Origin: an uncultured Alphaproteobacteria bacterium
Lineage (GTDB): Bacteria; Pseudomonadota; Alphaproteobacteria; Micavibrionales; Micavibrionaceae
DNA length: 17,644 nt
Direction of reading: 5' to 3'
Assembly (NCBI GenBank): GCA_946481105.1
Contig: CAMLMM010000040.1
Location: 1 to 17,644 of the forward strand
How positions within the stretch are numbered: position 1 is the stretch's first letter; every line of letters begins with the position of its first letter. The position numbers and the translations under genes are program-made. This document shows, one piece after another, positions 6,394 to 14,852 of the stretch. The notes under the pieces were generated by a model, which ran no database searches, was not told the origin of the DNA, and saw only the letters and a program-made list of their open reading frames with translations.

Positions 6394-7671
6394 TTAAGCC
6401 GTTAACCTGTTTTTTACAGTCATAAACTGTTTCGTAGCAGCCACATCGTGAACACGGACAATATCGACACCAGCCCCCATCGCCGCCCCCACGACCGCCA
6501 GTGAACCACCCAGACGCTCCGAAACCGGCACATCCTGTTTCATAAGCTTGCTGATAAAGCTTTTACGCGATGCTCCAAGCAGAACAGCAGCCCCCAAGTT
6601 AGTAAACTCACTCAGACGGCGCATCAGTTCCATATTATGATCGAGAGTTTTCCCAAAACCGATGCCCGGGTCGACAATCAATCGATCAATAGAAATTCCT
6701 GTTTTTACACAGACATCGATACGATCTTTCAGGTAATTTCTGATATCCACGACTACGTCATCGTAATGCGGCTCAACCTGCATTGTCTGTGGCGTGCCCT
6801 GCATATGCATCAGGCAAACCGGCCCCTCTGCAGCAGCTAAAATAGACAGAGACCGCGCATCGCCTTCAAGCGCAGTGACATCGTTTATCATGGTAACGCC
6901 TTCGGCCAGAACAGCCTCCATGGTGACGGCATGGCGCGTATCCACTGACAGGACAGCTCCGCAATCTTTCAGACCACGAATAACTGGCAGAATGCGCGCC
7001 AGCTCTTCCTGCGGACCAAGGGGTGATGATCCGGGCCGTGTCGACTCGCCCCCAATATCAAGATACACCGCCCCTTCGGATTTCAACCGAAGACCATGCT
7101 CTATCGCCTTGTCCGAGCTGATAAATTTACCGCCATCCGAAAAGCTGTCCGGCGTCACATTTATGATCCCCATAATCTCGGGCAATGTATCACGCCTAAT
7201 CTCCTGCCCATCAGGTAATCGGTCAATTAATTGCGAAACTGTCAGTTTCGATACGACATGAATCCAATTCGGCACTATCTCATGCAAAGGATAAAGAACA
7301 AATGCCCGCTCACTTAAACGTGGATGCGGAAGTTCCAATCCTTTCAATGAGCTAACTGCGCCATGATAATCCAGCAAATCAAGGTCGAGAACCCTCGCCT
7401 CATTCTTTACGCTACGGGTCCGCCCGAAATGATTTTCTATGTCATGCAGTATCTGCAATAACTTCTCAGCCGACATATCCGCTTCCACGGACACGACCGC
7501 ATTATGATACCAAGGCTGGTCCGATACCGGGACTGGCGCTGTCAGATAAATAGACGATTTTGCTTTAATACGAAGGCCCGCCGATTCAAGGGCGGACATA
7601 GCACGCCGCAACGTAAAGCGGGCCGAACCGAATTTACTGGGAAGGTTGGCGCCAAGGGCAATCAGAATCAT
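6394..7671 (-). CDS. folKP: bifunctional HPPK-dihydropteroate synthase (FolK-FolP fusion)
   Basis: This protein carries out two consecutive steps of folate synthesis: pyrophosphorylation of 6-hydroxymethyl-dihydropterin (HPPK), then its condensation with p-aminobenzoate (DHPS). The N-terminal HPPK domain (about 1-160) shows IALGANL, FGRTRS, the acidic LDLDLLDY (about 95-102) and LPHPRLSERAFVLYPL (about 114-129). The DHPS domain (about 164-425) shows MGIINVTPDSFSDGG, DIGGESTRPG, SVDTR, MINDV, LMHMQGTPQTMQ, DPGIGFGKT, GASRKSF and the C-terminal RVHDV. All key motifs of both enzymes are intact and joined by almost no linker. It starts 17 bases after the nuoE stop, with a GAGG Shine-Dalgarno inside that gap, so the two are probably co-transcribed. 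In bacteria folK and folP are usually separate; the fused form is better known from plants, chlamydiae and rickettsiae. Confidence 0.95.
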   Translation of the reverse strand: MILIALGANLPSKFGSARFTLRRAMSALESAGLRIKAKSSIYLTAPVPVSDQPWYHNAVVSVEADMSAEKLLQILHDIENHFGRTRSVKNEARVLDLDLLDYHGAVSSLKGLELPHPRLSERAFVLYPLHEIVPNWIHVVSKLTVSQLIDRLPDGQEIRRDTLPEIMGIINVTPDSFSDGGKFISSDKAIEHGLRLKSEGAVYLDIGGESTRPGSSPLGPQEELARILPVIRGLKDCGAVLSVDTRHAVTMEAVLAEGVTMINDVTALEGDARSLSILAAAEGPVCLMHMQGTPQTMQVEPHYDDVVVDIRNYLKDRIDVCVKTGISIDRLIVDPGIGFGKTLDHNMELMRRLSEFTNLGAAVLLGASRKSFISKLMKQDVPVSERLGGSLAVVGAAMGAGVDIVRVHDVAATKQFMTVKNRLTA

Positions 7672-7688
7672 ATCTGCCCTCAGCGTGG

Positions 7689-8351
7689 TTAACCGGCTTT
7701 TTTAATGCCTAATTTACCGGCGATATCCGACAAGGTCGTTGTCCCGGCAATCGACATGGACGCCTTACGTCCGGTCTGAGATCCAACGGATACCTGCTTA
7801 CCAGCCGCCAAATCGGACAATAATTGTTTCATACTGGCTGGCGTCAGATCCTCGTAATAATCATCGTTGATCTGTACCATCGGGGCATTAACGCACGCCC
7901 CCAGGCATTCAACTTCCATCAGGGTGAACAGGCCATCCTTGGTGCTTTCCCCTGTATGAACGCCCAGATGATCTTCACAGGCTTTCACAACATCACCCGA
8001 TCCACACAGCATGCACGGCGTAGTGGTGCACATCTGGACCAGATATTTTCCCACCGGGGCCAGATTGTACATGGAGTAGAATGTGGCAACTTCATAAACC
8101 TTGATAGGGGGGACATCGACAATCTCGGCGATTTTATCCATAGCTGCCCGTGGAATCCATCCGCCATAAGGTGGATTTGCTGTCAGGCCATCTTCACCAA
8201 CCTGACGCTGCGCCAGATCAAGCAATGGCATAATCGCGCTGCGTTGTTTCCCTTTTGGGTAACGCGCGATAATTTCAGTGACCGCAGACTCGTTGCGGAA
8301 AGCGAAATCCTTTGGCTGATAAGACGCATTCAAATCGACTGGCTTTTTCAT
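7689..8351 (-). CDS. nuoE: NADH-quinone oxidoreductase subunit E (24 kDa, [2Fe-2S])
   Basis: A subunit of the peripheral arm of respiratory complex I; with NuoF it forms part of the NADH-oxidising module and carries the off-path N1a [2Fe-2S] cluster. The four ligands are visible with family spacing: Cys108-x4-Cys113 (CTTTPC) and Cys149-x3-Cys153 (CLGAC). The preceding helical region has the typical GWIPRAAMDKIAE and VYEVATFYSMYN (about 64-96). At 220 aa it is within the usual range, with a C-terminal extension of about 40 residues whose role is unclear. The start ATG 8351 has AGGA about 9 bases upstream. It leads a probable two-gene unit with folKP. It is not next to other nuo genes; a terminator (8436-8457) separates it from ftsH, so its promoter should lie in the roughly 80 bases upstream. 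Confidence 0.95.
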   Translation of the reverse strand: MKKPVDLNASYQPKDFAFRNESAVTEIIARYPKGKQRSAIMPLLDLAQRQVGEDGLTANPPYGGWIPRAAMDKIAEIVDVPPIKVYEVATFYSMYNLAPVGKYLVQMCTTTPCMLCGSGDVVKACEDHLGVHTGESTKDGLFTLMEVECLGACVNAPMVQINDDYYEDLTPASMKQLLSDLAAGKQVSVGSQTGRKASMSIAGTTTLSDIAGKLGIKKAG

Positions 8352-8435
8352 ATTTAATTTCCTGTGGAATTTATTCCCTGTCCTTTTAGCATGAACCTAC
8401 GGAAATTAAAGGGAGAAAAGCAAAAACTCAACAAA

Positions 8436-8457
8436 AAGGGCATCCGAAGATGCCCTT
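8436..8457 (-). terminator. intrinsic terminator of ftsH
   Basis: A perfect 9-bp stem (8436-8444 with 8449-8457, AAGGGCATC/GATGCCCTT) with a cTTCGg loop on the minus strand, followed by TTTTTGTTGAGTTTTTG. It lies 21 bases after the ftsH stop and shows that ftsH and nuoE-folKP are separate transcription units. Confidence 0.9.
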
Positions 8458-8478
8458 CCTTTTACTGTTAGCGCAATA

Positions 8479-10389
8479 TCACGCTCCCTGAGGGATACCG
8501 CCGACACCGCCGCCGCGGGGAACGGACGAGCGCGGGCCGGACTGCTCATTATCCGAGTCGTTATCCCGGAGAATCGGCTCACCGCGCAACAGGGCTTTAA
8601 TTTCATCACCGGAGAGGAGTTCATACTCCAACAGAGCCTTGGCCAAAGTATGCAGGTCGGCCATTTTATCGGTCAGGGTTTTAGTGGCCCGCGCATATGC
8701 TTCTTCGACGATACGGCGTATTTCGCTATCAACGATGCTGGCCGTATCATCCGACATATTCTTGGTCTGCGATACGGAATGTCCCAGGAATACTTCCTCC
8801 TGATCACCGGCATAACGCAACGGACCGAGTTTGTCGCTCATTCCCCACTCCGTCACCATGCGGCGGGCAATTTCAGTAGCCATGCGGATATCGCTGGAGG
8901 CACCTGTCGTCACTTTTTGCGCCCCAAAGATAAGTTCTTCGGCAATACGTCCCCCCATCGCCACAGCCAGATCGGCCTCAAGCTTGGCTTTGGACATCGA
9001 CACGCGATCGCCTTCCGGCAGACGCATCACCATACCCAATGCACGTCCACGCGGCACGATTGTCGCCTTATGAATTGGGTCCGATTCAGGTTCATTCAAC
9101 GCGATGATCGCATGACCGGCTTCATGATAGGCGGTCAACTTTTTCTCGTCTTCGGTCATCACCATGGAGCGGCGCTCGGCGCCCATCATGACTTTATCTT
9201 TTGCGGATTCAAAATCATCCATACCGACGACACGCTTGTTTTTGCGTGCCGCCATAAGGGCCGCTTCGTTAACAAGATTAGCCAGATCCGCCCCGGAAAA
9301 GCCCGGCGTACCACGCGCCAGAACCATCGGATCCACGCTGGTCGCCAGTGGCACTTTCTTCATGTGCACTTTCAGGATTTTCTCGCGGCCTTTTACATCC
9401 GGGTTCGGAATGGTAACCTGACGGTCAAAACGGCCAGGGCGCAGCAGCGCCGGGTCCAGAACATCTGGACGGTTGGTCGCCGCCAGAATAATAACGCCTT
9501 CATTGGCTTCAAACCCGTCCATTTCCACCAGCAACTGGTTCAGTGTCTGTTCGCGCTCATCGTTACCGCCTCCAAGACCTGCGCCACGGTGACGGCCCAC
9601 GGCATCAATCTCGTCAATAAAGATAATGCATGGGGCATTCTTTTTGCCCTGCTCGAACATGTCGCGGACACGGGATGCACCGACACCGACGAACATTTCA
9701 ACGAAGTCGGAACCGGAAATCGTAAAGAATGGCACGTTCGCTTCACCGGCCACGGCACGGGCAATAAGTGTTTTACCTGTACCCGGAGGGCCAACAAGCA
9801 AAGCACCCTTTGGAATCTTCCCGCCAAGACGCTGGAATTTTTGCGGATCTTTCAGAAACTCGACAACTTCCTTCAATTCCTCCTTGGCTTCCTCGATACC
9901 TGCCACATCCTCAAATGTGACGCGGCCCTGCTTCTCAGTCAGCATACGGGCACGCGATTTGCCAAAGCCCATGGCCCCGCCGCCGCCCTTGCCCTGCATC
10001 TGACGCATGAAAAAAATCCAGACGCCAATGAGCAATAGCATCGGGAACCATGAAAGAAGAACACCGAATATGGAGACACGCTCACCGTCCGGCGCTTCGG
10101 CACGAATGCGCACACCGGTTCCTTGAAGACGATCAACGATATTCTCACCATTCGGGACCATAGTACGAAACTGATTTCCACCGGATGTATAATGCCCCAG
10201 CAGATCCTGCCCCTTAATCGTTACGTCAGATATAGTACCCGACTTGGCCGCCGACATAAAATCGGAATAAGCCAGCGATTCAGCTTTTGAATTCTGTGTG
10301 CCTTTGGAATTTTGAAAAATGTTGAAAAGGAATGCCAGCGTAATAACTATAGCGAGCCAAAACAACAAATTGCGGTTCATACCTTGCAC
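8479..10389 (-). CDS. ftsH: ATP-dependent zinc metalloprotease FtsH
   Basis: A membrane-anchored AAA+ protease that extracts and degrades misassembled membrane proteins and some cytoplasmic regulators, as a hexamer. The 636 aa have the normal layout: TM1 (about 8-25), a periplasmic domain, TM2 (about 106-128), an AAA domain with Walker A GPPGTGKT (200-207), Walker B IIFIDE (255-260) and a second region of homology (about 307-323), then the peptidase with HEAGH (422-426) and the third zinc ligand Asp500. Start choice: GTG at 10389 has AGGA 7-8 bases upstream, whereas ATG at 10380 has only an AGG that is far too close, so GTG is preferred; it adds just three residues. The gene has its own promoter with a dyad (10428-10456) and terminator. 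ftsH followed by folP is a common bacterial order; here nuoE lies between. Confidence 0.97.
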   Translation of the reverse strand: MQGMNRNLLFWLAIVITLAFLFNIFQNSKGTQNSKAESLAYSDFMSAAKSGTISDVTIKGQDLLGHYTSGGNQFRTMVPNGENIVDRLQGTGVRIRAEAPDGERVSIFGVLLSWFPMLLLIGVWIFFMRQMQGKGGGGAMGFGKSRARMLTEKQGRVTFEDVAGIEEAKEELKEVVEFLKDPQKFQRLGGKIPKGALLVGPPGTGKTLIARAVAGEANVPFFTISGSDFVEMFVGVGASRVRDMFEQGKKNAPCIIFIDEIDAVGRHRGAGLGGGNDEREQTLNQLLVEMDGFEANEGVIILAATNRPDVLDPALLRPGRFDRQVTIPNPDVKGREKILKVHMKKVPLATSVDPMVLARGTPGFSGADLANLVNEAALMAARKNKRVVGMDDFESAKDKVMMGAERRSMVMTEDEKKLTAYHEAGHAIIALNEPESDPIHKATIVPRGRALGMVMRLPEGDRVSMSKAKLEADLAVAMGGRIAEELIFGAQKVTTGASSDIRMATEIARRMVTEWGMSDKLGPLRYAGDQEEVFLGHSVSQTKNMSDDTASIVDSEIRRIVEEAYARATKTLTDKMADLHTLAKALLEYELLSGDEIKALLRGEPILRDNDSDNEQSGPRSSVPRGGGVGGIPQGA

Positions 10390-10427
10390 GATTAGGTCCT
10401 TTTTTAATGAGCGTCGGATATCTTTAT

Positions 10428-10456
10428 ATTATAGACGCTTTTTACCGGAGCGTCTA
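10428..10456 (-). promoter_or_regulatory. ftsH promoter with perfect 8-bp inverted repeat over it
   Basis: On the minus strand a perfect TATAAT (10433-10428) is preceded, 17 bases upstream, by TAGACG (10456-10451, 4/6 to TTGACA). The dyad TAGACGCT (10432-10439) and AGCGTCTA (10449-10456), with a 9-base gap, covers the whole interval from -35 to -10. A protein bound there would block RNA polymerase. The 9-base gap matches the geometry of the CIRCE heat-shock operator, but the arm sequence differs. Confidence 0.65.
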
Positions 10457-10596
10457 CGAAGCATAAAATAGTATATTTCCCATAGATTCCAAGGGATAGC
10501 TTCACTTAATCGCAATATATAAACAAAAAGCCAACCATAATAGTTGACAGATTATTTGAACCTATGTTTACATGGACACATGTCACCACGTGCTTA

Positions 10597-10618
10597 CAAA
10601 TTTGAGGTCTCAAATTTG
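10597..10618. repeat. perfect 10-bp inverted repeat
   Basis: CAAATTTGAG (10597-10606) and CTCAAATTTG (10609-10618) flank a 2-base centre. As DNA it is a strong operator-like palindrome; as RNA the 2-base loop is too tight, so the inner pairs would open. It lies about 50 bases after a TTGACA hexamer, upstream of the terminator at 10726. Confidence 0.6.
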
Positions 10619-10725
10619 GCGGATCCAGCCGGATTGGCACGCATTTCCATGATTAAGACCACCATTAAGATGCGCTAACGCGCATATACATCTTATTACC
10701 CATCCCACATTGTGAGTTTTTTATG

Positions 10726-10752
10726 CCTGCCTTCGCAGGTCAGTTTTTTATT
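10726..10752 (+). terminator. plus-strand intrinsic terminator or attenuator
   Basis: CCTGC (10726-10730) pairs with GCAGG (10735-10739) around CTTC, followed by TCAGTTTTTTATTTTT. It closes the structured region 10550-10725 and lies about 20 bases before the ATG of a possible 69-aa ORF, so it could end a small RNA or act as an attenuator. An AGTTTTTTAT copy also precedes the hairpin. Confidence 0.6.
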
Positions 10753-10772
10753 TTTAATTTATGGATTTTATT

Positions 10773-10982
10773 ATGACGGAAGTTTGTTTCAATTTATCAG
10801 AAGGCCATTTTACAGCAGCATGCCGCCAGCAGCAGCAGGCAGTAGAAACGGGAGTTTCAACGCAACCTCAAGCCCAAGCGACAGAGAAAGTGGCACCCCC
10901 GCGATGCGCGGTACAAGGTTCTGAAACCTTTATCCCCAGAGGCACCCCAGCCAGCGATCTGGCTTCCTTATTTCCACGATAG
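10773..10982 (+). CDS. small hypothetical protein (doubtful)
   Basis: A possible 69-aa protein starting at ATG 10773, which has a GGA 7 bases upstream; an in-frame ATG at 10761 would add four residues. It is rich in Gln, Ala, Pro and Thr (a QQQQ run, then TQPQAQATEK), has three Cys (residues 5, 17 and about 45), and shows no signal peptide, membrane segment or domain I recognise. Codon choice is unremarkable and compatible with coding. It follows a terminator-like hairpin and ends 15 bases before another hairpin (10997-11021). An overlapping frame (10712-10924, GTG start) is less likely because it runs through the terminator. Without homologues I cannot say that it is expressed. Confidence 0.35.
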   Translation: MTEVCFNLSEGHFTAACRQQQQAVETGVSTQPQAQATEKVAPPRCAVQGSETFIPRGTPASDLASLFPR

Positions 10983-10996
10983 GAATTTCTCTCGGA

Positions 10997-11021
10997 TCTC
11001 TCCCCTGCGAAAGGGGAGAGA
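10997..11021. repeat. TCTCTCCCCT hairpin, related to the 2019-2157 family
   Basis: TCTCTCCCCT (10997-11006) and AGGGGAGAGA (11012-11021) form a perfect 10-bp stem on GCGAA. It lies 14 bases after the alaS stop (minus strand) and 15 bases after the small plus-strand ORF. The arm is very close to the arms of the element at 2019-2157, so both probably belong to one dispersed repeat family. It lacks a T run on either side, so termination would not be the standard intrinsic kind. Confidence 0.65.
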
Positions 11022-11034
11022 AAAGGAAAATCGG

Positions 11035-13683
11035 TTAAGCCAACGCCTTTTCGATAGCTGTTACAGCATCGTTGGCGGCGGCAATATTGGTGCCACCGGC
11101 CTGTGCCATGTCCGGGCGGCCGCCGCCGCCTTTGCCACCCAGAGCTTCGGCCCCGACTTTGACAAGGTCGACGGCGTTGATTTTACCGGTCAGGTCGTCG
11201 GTGACGGCAACAACGATAGACGCCTTGCCCTCAAACGAGGCAATCAGCGTAATAACACCGGAACCGATTTTGGCTTTCAGATCATCAGCCATCGGTTTCA
11301 AATCCTTGGCTGGCACATCGTCCAGTACGCGCGAAATAAACTTCACGCCGCCGATGTCTTTCGATGCCGGGCCAGCATCACTGCCGCCACCTGTCGCTAT
11401 CTTGCGGCGCAGGCTGGTCAATTCCTGTTCCAGTTTTTTCTTCTCTTCAATCAGGCTCTTTACACGGTCAATCACTTCCCCGGTATTCGATTTCAAAAGA
11501 TTAGCCGTTTCAACCAGACGGCCTTCCTGTTCCTTCAGGTACGCCAGCGCAGTTGATCCTGCCACAGCCTCGACCCGGCGAACCCCTGAACCAACGGCCG
11601 ACTCGGCCACAATTTTGAACAAACCGATTTCACCCGTGCGTTTAACATGGGTGCCGCCGCACAGTTCAACCGAGAACGGAATATTTTTACCACCGCTGGC
11701 GCGGCCCATTGATACAACACGTACTTCCGAGTCATATTTCTCACCAAACAGCGCACGGGCGCCGGATTCACGGGCAGCATCCAAGTCCATCAAACGTGTG
11801 ACAACTTCAGTATTGGCCCAAATTTCATCATTGACCATACGTTCCACGTTTTGAATTTGCTCCGGCGTCATCGCAATCGGATGCGACACATCAAAGCGCG
11901 TCCTGTCCGCCATCTGCAGCGAGCCTTTCTGCGCCACATGATCGCCCAGAGTCTGGCGTAAAGCTTCATGCAACAAATGCGTGACCGAATGGTGCGCCCG
12001 GATATTGGAACGGCGCTCATGATCGACACGCGCTTCCACCGCACCGCCAACCCTGAACGTGCCGGTTTCGACTTTCCCGACATGAACATAGAGCTTGCCC
12101 AGTTTTTTAGCGGTATCGGTAACCTTAAATACATTATCACCGTTCTGCAGGACGCCGGTGTCACCCACCTGCCCCCCCGACTCTGCATAAAATGGAGTCT
12201 GATTCAGCAGGATTTGAACTTCATCCCCTTTATTTGCCACGTCAACCAGGGCACCATCCTTGACGATAGCAACGATCTGGCCCTCGCTGGCTTCTTTCTC
12301 ATATCCCAGAAATTCGGTTGCGCCTTTTTGTTCGGCCAGATCGAACCAGATTTTTTCGGTCGCGGTATCGCCCGAACCAGCCCATGCCTTACGTGCATCG
12401 GCTTTCTGCTTGTCCATCGATTTATTAAAGCCTTCGACATCGACAGTGATGTTACGTGCTTTCAGCGCATCCTGGGTCAGGTCCAACGGGAACCCGTAGG
12501 TATCGTAAAGCTTGAACGCCACTTCGCCATTCAAAACCTGACCATCCCCGAGCTTCGCGGTTTCTTCGTCCAGCAGTTTCAGACCACGGTCAAGCGTCTG
12601 CTTGAATTTGGTTTCTTCCATGCGTAGTGTTTCAGAAATCAACCCTTGCGCGGAATACAGTTCCGGATAGGCTTCACCCATCATGGTTTGCAGAGTTGGG
12701 AAAAGCTTGACCAGCAACGGGTCTTTCGCCCCCAGCAAATGCGCATGACGCATCCCACGGCGCATTATACGGCGCAGAACATATCCACGCCCTTCATTCG
12801 ACGGCATTACGCCATCGGCAATCAGGAAGGCGGCGGCACGAAGGTGGTCTGCAATCACGCGGTGCGACGCAACCTGGTCGCCATCCGGGGCCACACCCGT
12901 CAGATCGGCGGAGTGTTTTATAATCGCGCTGAAGATATCAATATCATAGTTGTTGTGCTTGCCCTGCAGGATGGAGGATACACGTTCCAGTCCCATACCA
13001 GTATCAATTGACGGTTTCGGCAGGCGTACACGTTCGCCCCCCGCCATTTGTTCATACTGCATAAACACGAGGTTCCAGATTTCGATGAAACGGTCACCAT
13101 CCTGCTCCGGTGAACCCGGTGGACCGCCCCAGATTTTATCGCCATGATCATAGAAAATTTCCGAACACGGACCGCACGGGCCGGTGTCTCCCATCATCCA
13201 GAAATTATCCATCGTATTGATGCGGATAATTTTGCTGTCCGAAAATCCTGTGACTTTCTTCCAGATATTAGCCGCCTCATCGTCATCATGATAAACAGTG
13301 ACGCAGAGTTTATCGGCGGACAGCCCTAAAACTTTCGTCACAACATCCCATGCGAATGGAATAGCATCCGACTTGAAGTAATCACCGAACGAGAAGTTCC
13401 CCATCATTTCAAAGAAGGTATGGTGGCGGGCGGTATATCCGACGTTATCAAGGTCGTTGTGCTTGCCGCCGGCACGAACGGATTTCTGCGCGGTAGTGGC
13501 GCGGCTGTATGGACGTTTTTCTTTTCCGGTGAATACATCCTTGAACTGAACCATGCCCGAATTCACAAACATCAGGGTCGGGTCGTTATTGGGGACCAGT
13601 GAACTGGATGGGACTATTTCATGGCCTTGCTTGGCGAAATAGCCCAGAAAATCGGTGCGAACATCCTTAACGGTCTTCATCAT
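11035..13683 (-). CDS. alaS: alanine--tRNA ligase
   Basis: Charges tRNA-Ala with alanine and edits mischarged Ser/Gly; cytoplasmic and essential. The 882 aa are normal length. The N-terminal class II catalytic core (about 1-240) has motif 2 around [16 protein letters not shown] (68-82) and [15 protein letters not shown] (89-103), with [16 protein letters not shown] (164-179) and DTGMGLER (227-234, motif 3). The editing domain has the metal ligands HSVTH (His565, His569) and CGGTH (Cys675, His679). The C-terminal domain (about 740-882) has a Gly-rich [16 protein letters not shown]. Start: ATG ATG at 13683/13680, with AGGA about 11 bases upstream of the first. A weak promoter (TTGAAA at 13736-13741, 17 bases, TAATCT) lies in the 83-base gap to the upstream alcohol dehydrogenase. 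The common neighbour recA is not present in the window. Confidence 0.98.
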   Translation of the reverse strand: MMKTVKDVRTDFLGYFAKQGHEIVPSSSLVPNNDPTLMFVNSGMVQFKDVFTGKEKRPYSRATTAQKSVRAGGKHNDLDNVGYTARHHTFFEMMGNFSFGDYFKSDAIPFAWDVVTKVLGLSADKLCVTVYHDDDEAANIWKKVTGFSDSKIIRINTMDNFWMMGDTGPCGPCSEIFYDHGDKIWGGPPGSPEQDGDRFIEIWNLVFMQYEQMAGGERVRLPKPSIDTGMGLERVSSILQGKHNNYDIDIFSAIIKHSADLTGVAPDGDQVASHRVIADHLRAAAFLIADGVMPSNEGRGYVLRRIMRRGMRHAHLLGAKDPLLVKLFPTLQTMMGEAYPELYSAQGLISETLRMEETKFKQTLDRGLKLLDEETAKLGDGQVLNGEVAFKLYDTYGFPLDLTQDALKARNITVDVEGFNKSMDKQKADARKAWAGSGDTATEKIWFDLAEQKGATEFLGYEKEASEGQIVAIVKDGALVDVANKGDEVQILLNQTPFYAESGGQVGDTGVLQNGDNVFKVTDTAKKLGKLYVHVGKVETGTFRVGGAVEARVDHERRSNIRAHHSVTHLLHEALRQTLGDHVAQKGSLQMADRTRFDVSHPIAMTPEQIQNVERMVNDEIWANTEVVTRLMDLDAARESGARALFGEKYDSEVRVVSMGRASGGKNIPFSVELCGGTHVKRTGEIGLFKIVAESAVGSGVRRVEAVAGSTALAYLKEQEGRLVETANLLKSNTGEVIDRVKSLIEEKKKLEQELTSLRRKIATGGGSDAGPASKDIGGVKFISRVLDDVPAKDLKPMADDLKAKIGSGVITLIASFEGKASIVVAVTDDLTGKINAVDLVKVGAEALGGKGGGGRPDMAQAGGTNIAAANDAVTAIEKALA

Positions 13684-13766
13684 AATATATGTCTTCCTAA
13701 GTTGAGGCGGACAGATTAGACGAAAAACTTAAGCATTTCAAAGAGTTTTATGGAAGCATCCCCCGC

Positions 13767-14780
13767 CTAAACATTGGCCAAAACCACGCGATACCGGGCT
13801 TTTCCGTCACGTAAATGCTTAATAGCCTTATTAACGTCACCCATAGGGAAAATTTCAATCTGCGGAATGATTTTATGGCGAGCACAAAATTCCAGCATAT
13901 CAGCCGTCGTTGCCGGGCTGCCCAAAGGCGAGCCGGATACACTGCGCTGTTTGCCAATCAGTGAGAATGCGGCAACCGGGATAGGTTCCAGAACTGCGCC
14001 CACCGTATGGAATTTTCCCTTTGGACCCAGCGCGTTGATGTACGCATTCCAGTCAAGGGTAACATTCGTTGTATTCAAAATCAGGTCGAACATTCCTGCC
14101 AGTTTTTCCATCGCCGCCGAATCTTTGGAATTTACAACATGATGTGCGCCGAGTTTTTTGGCTTCAGATTCTTTGCCTGGTGTCGATGTAAAGGCCGTGA
14201 CCTCACATCCCCATTTATTCAGAAACTGGAGCGCCATATGCCCGAGTCCGCCGATGCCAATTACACCGACTTTATCCGTCGGCTTAATCCCCAGTTGAAC
14301 AATCGGGTTAAACACTGTGATACCGCCACATAACAATGGGCCCGCTGCTTTAGGGTCCAGCGCATCGGGAATCGGGATCGCCCATTCCCAATTGCAACGG
14401 ACACGATCGGCAAACCCGCCAGCCCGGCCAATAATTGTACTTTCAGCCGTGGCGCACAGGTTATGGTCGCCCGACATACATTCATGACAGTGCAGACAGC
14501 TATGGCTATACCAGCCAAGCCCGACACGCTGCCCCACTTTAATACCTTTGACATGATCGCCAACCGCTTCGACAATCCCGACCACTTCATGGCCGGGCAC
14601 AATTGGATATTTAGTCATACCCCAGTCATTTTCCAGCATGCTCAGATCTGAATGACAGATACCGCAATATTCCACTTTAATGTCGACCTGTTCGGGACCC
14701 AATGCAGGCAAGTTATAAGTATATGGCGTAAGCGGTGCGCCTTTTTCGGTGGCGGCGTAGGCATTCACAGTTTTCATCAT
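13767..14780 (-). CDS. zinc-dependent alcohol dehydrogenase, CAD/YahK-like
   Basis: A medium-chain dehydrogenase of the cinnamyl-alcohol-dehydrogenase branch, likely an NADP(H)-dependent aldehyde reductase in the cytoplasm. Catalytic zinc ligands are visible as Cys42 (YCGICHSD), His64-Glu65 (GHE) and Cys151. The structural zinc site is Cys95, Cys98, Cys101 and Cys109. The nucleotide-binding fold has GIGGLG (175-180). At 337 aa it is close to YahK (about 350). The start is one of two adjacent ATGs (14780/14777), with AGGGGA about 9 bases upstream. It follows the ydfG-like gene on the same strand after 72 bases; both reduce carbonyl compounds, so co-expression is plausible. A 7-bp stretch just after the ydfG stop is complementary to this gene's Shine-Dalgarno (14790-14796 with 14840-14846). 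The precise substrate cannot be read from sequence. Confidence 0.93.
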   Translation of the reverse strand: MMKTVNAYAATEKGAPLTPYTYNLPALGPEQVDIKVEYCGICHSDLSMLENDWGMTKYPIVPGHEVVGIVEAVGDHVKGIKVGQRVGLGWYSHSCLHCHECMSGDHNLCATAESTIIGRAGGFADRVRCNWEWAIPIPDALDPKAAGPLLCGGITVFNPIVQLGIKPTDKVGVIGIGGLGHMALQFLNKWGCEVTAFTSTPGKESEAKKLGAHHVVNSKDSAAMEKLAGMFDLILNTTNVTLDWNAYINALGPKGKFHTVGAVLEPIPVAAFSLIGKQRSVSGSPLGSPATTADMLEFCARHKIIPQIEIFPMGDVNKAIKHLRDGKARYRVVLANV

Positions 14781-14852
14781 AATTAGAAATCCCCTTATAT
14801 AAAGTTTAGACGTAATCTAGAACGCCCCAGCCGATTTTAAAGGGGAGCAGGA

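Larger units (their letters stand above)
10390..10772. other. gene-poor divergent intergenic region upstream of ftsH
   Basis: About 380 A/T-rich bases. On the minus strand they contain the ftsH promoter and dyad (10428-10456). On the plus strand there are a TTGACA (10544-10549) without a good -10, a perfect 10-bp dyad (10597-10618), two ATTAAGA repeats at 12-base spacing (10652-10670), a TAAGATG/CATCTTA dyad around 10665-10694 and a terminator-like hairpin (10726-10752). I find no tRNA, rRNA or known riboswitch signature in it. Confidence 0.6.

Noticed and set aside
8650..10038. 462-aa plus-strand ORF antisense to ftsH
   Set aside because: It lies entirely within the well-supported ftsH gene; the His/Thr/Gln-rich product is the expected shadow of conserved minus-strand codons.
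10428..10456. Genuine CIRCE/HrcA operator at ftsH
   Set aside because: The gap length fits, but the arms do not match TTAGCACTC/GAGTGCTAA, so it is reported only as a CIRCE-like dyad.
10712..10924. 70-aa plus-strand ORF with GTG start
   Set aside because: It starts before and reads through the terminator hairpin and has no ribosome-binding site; the overlapping 10773-10982 frame has the better start.
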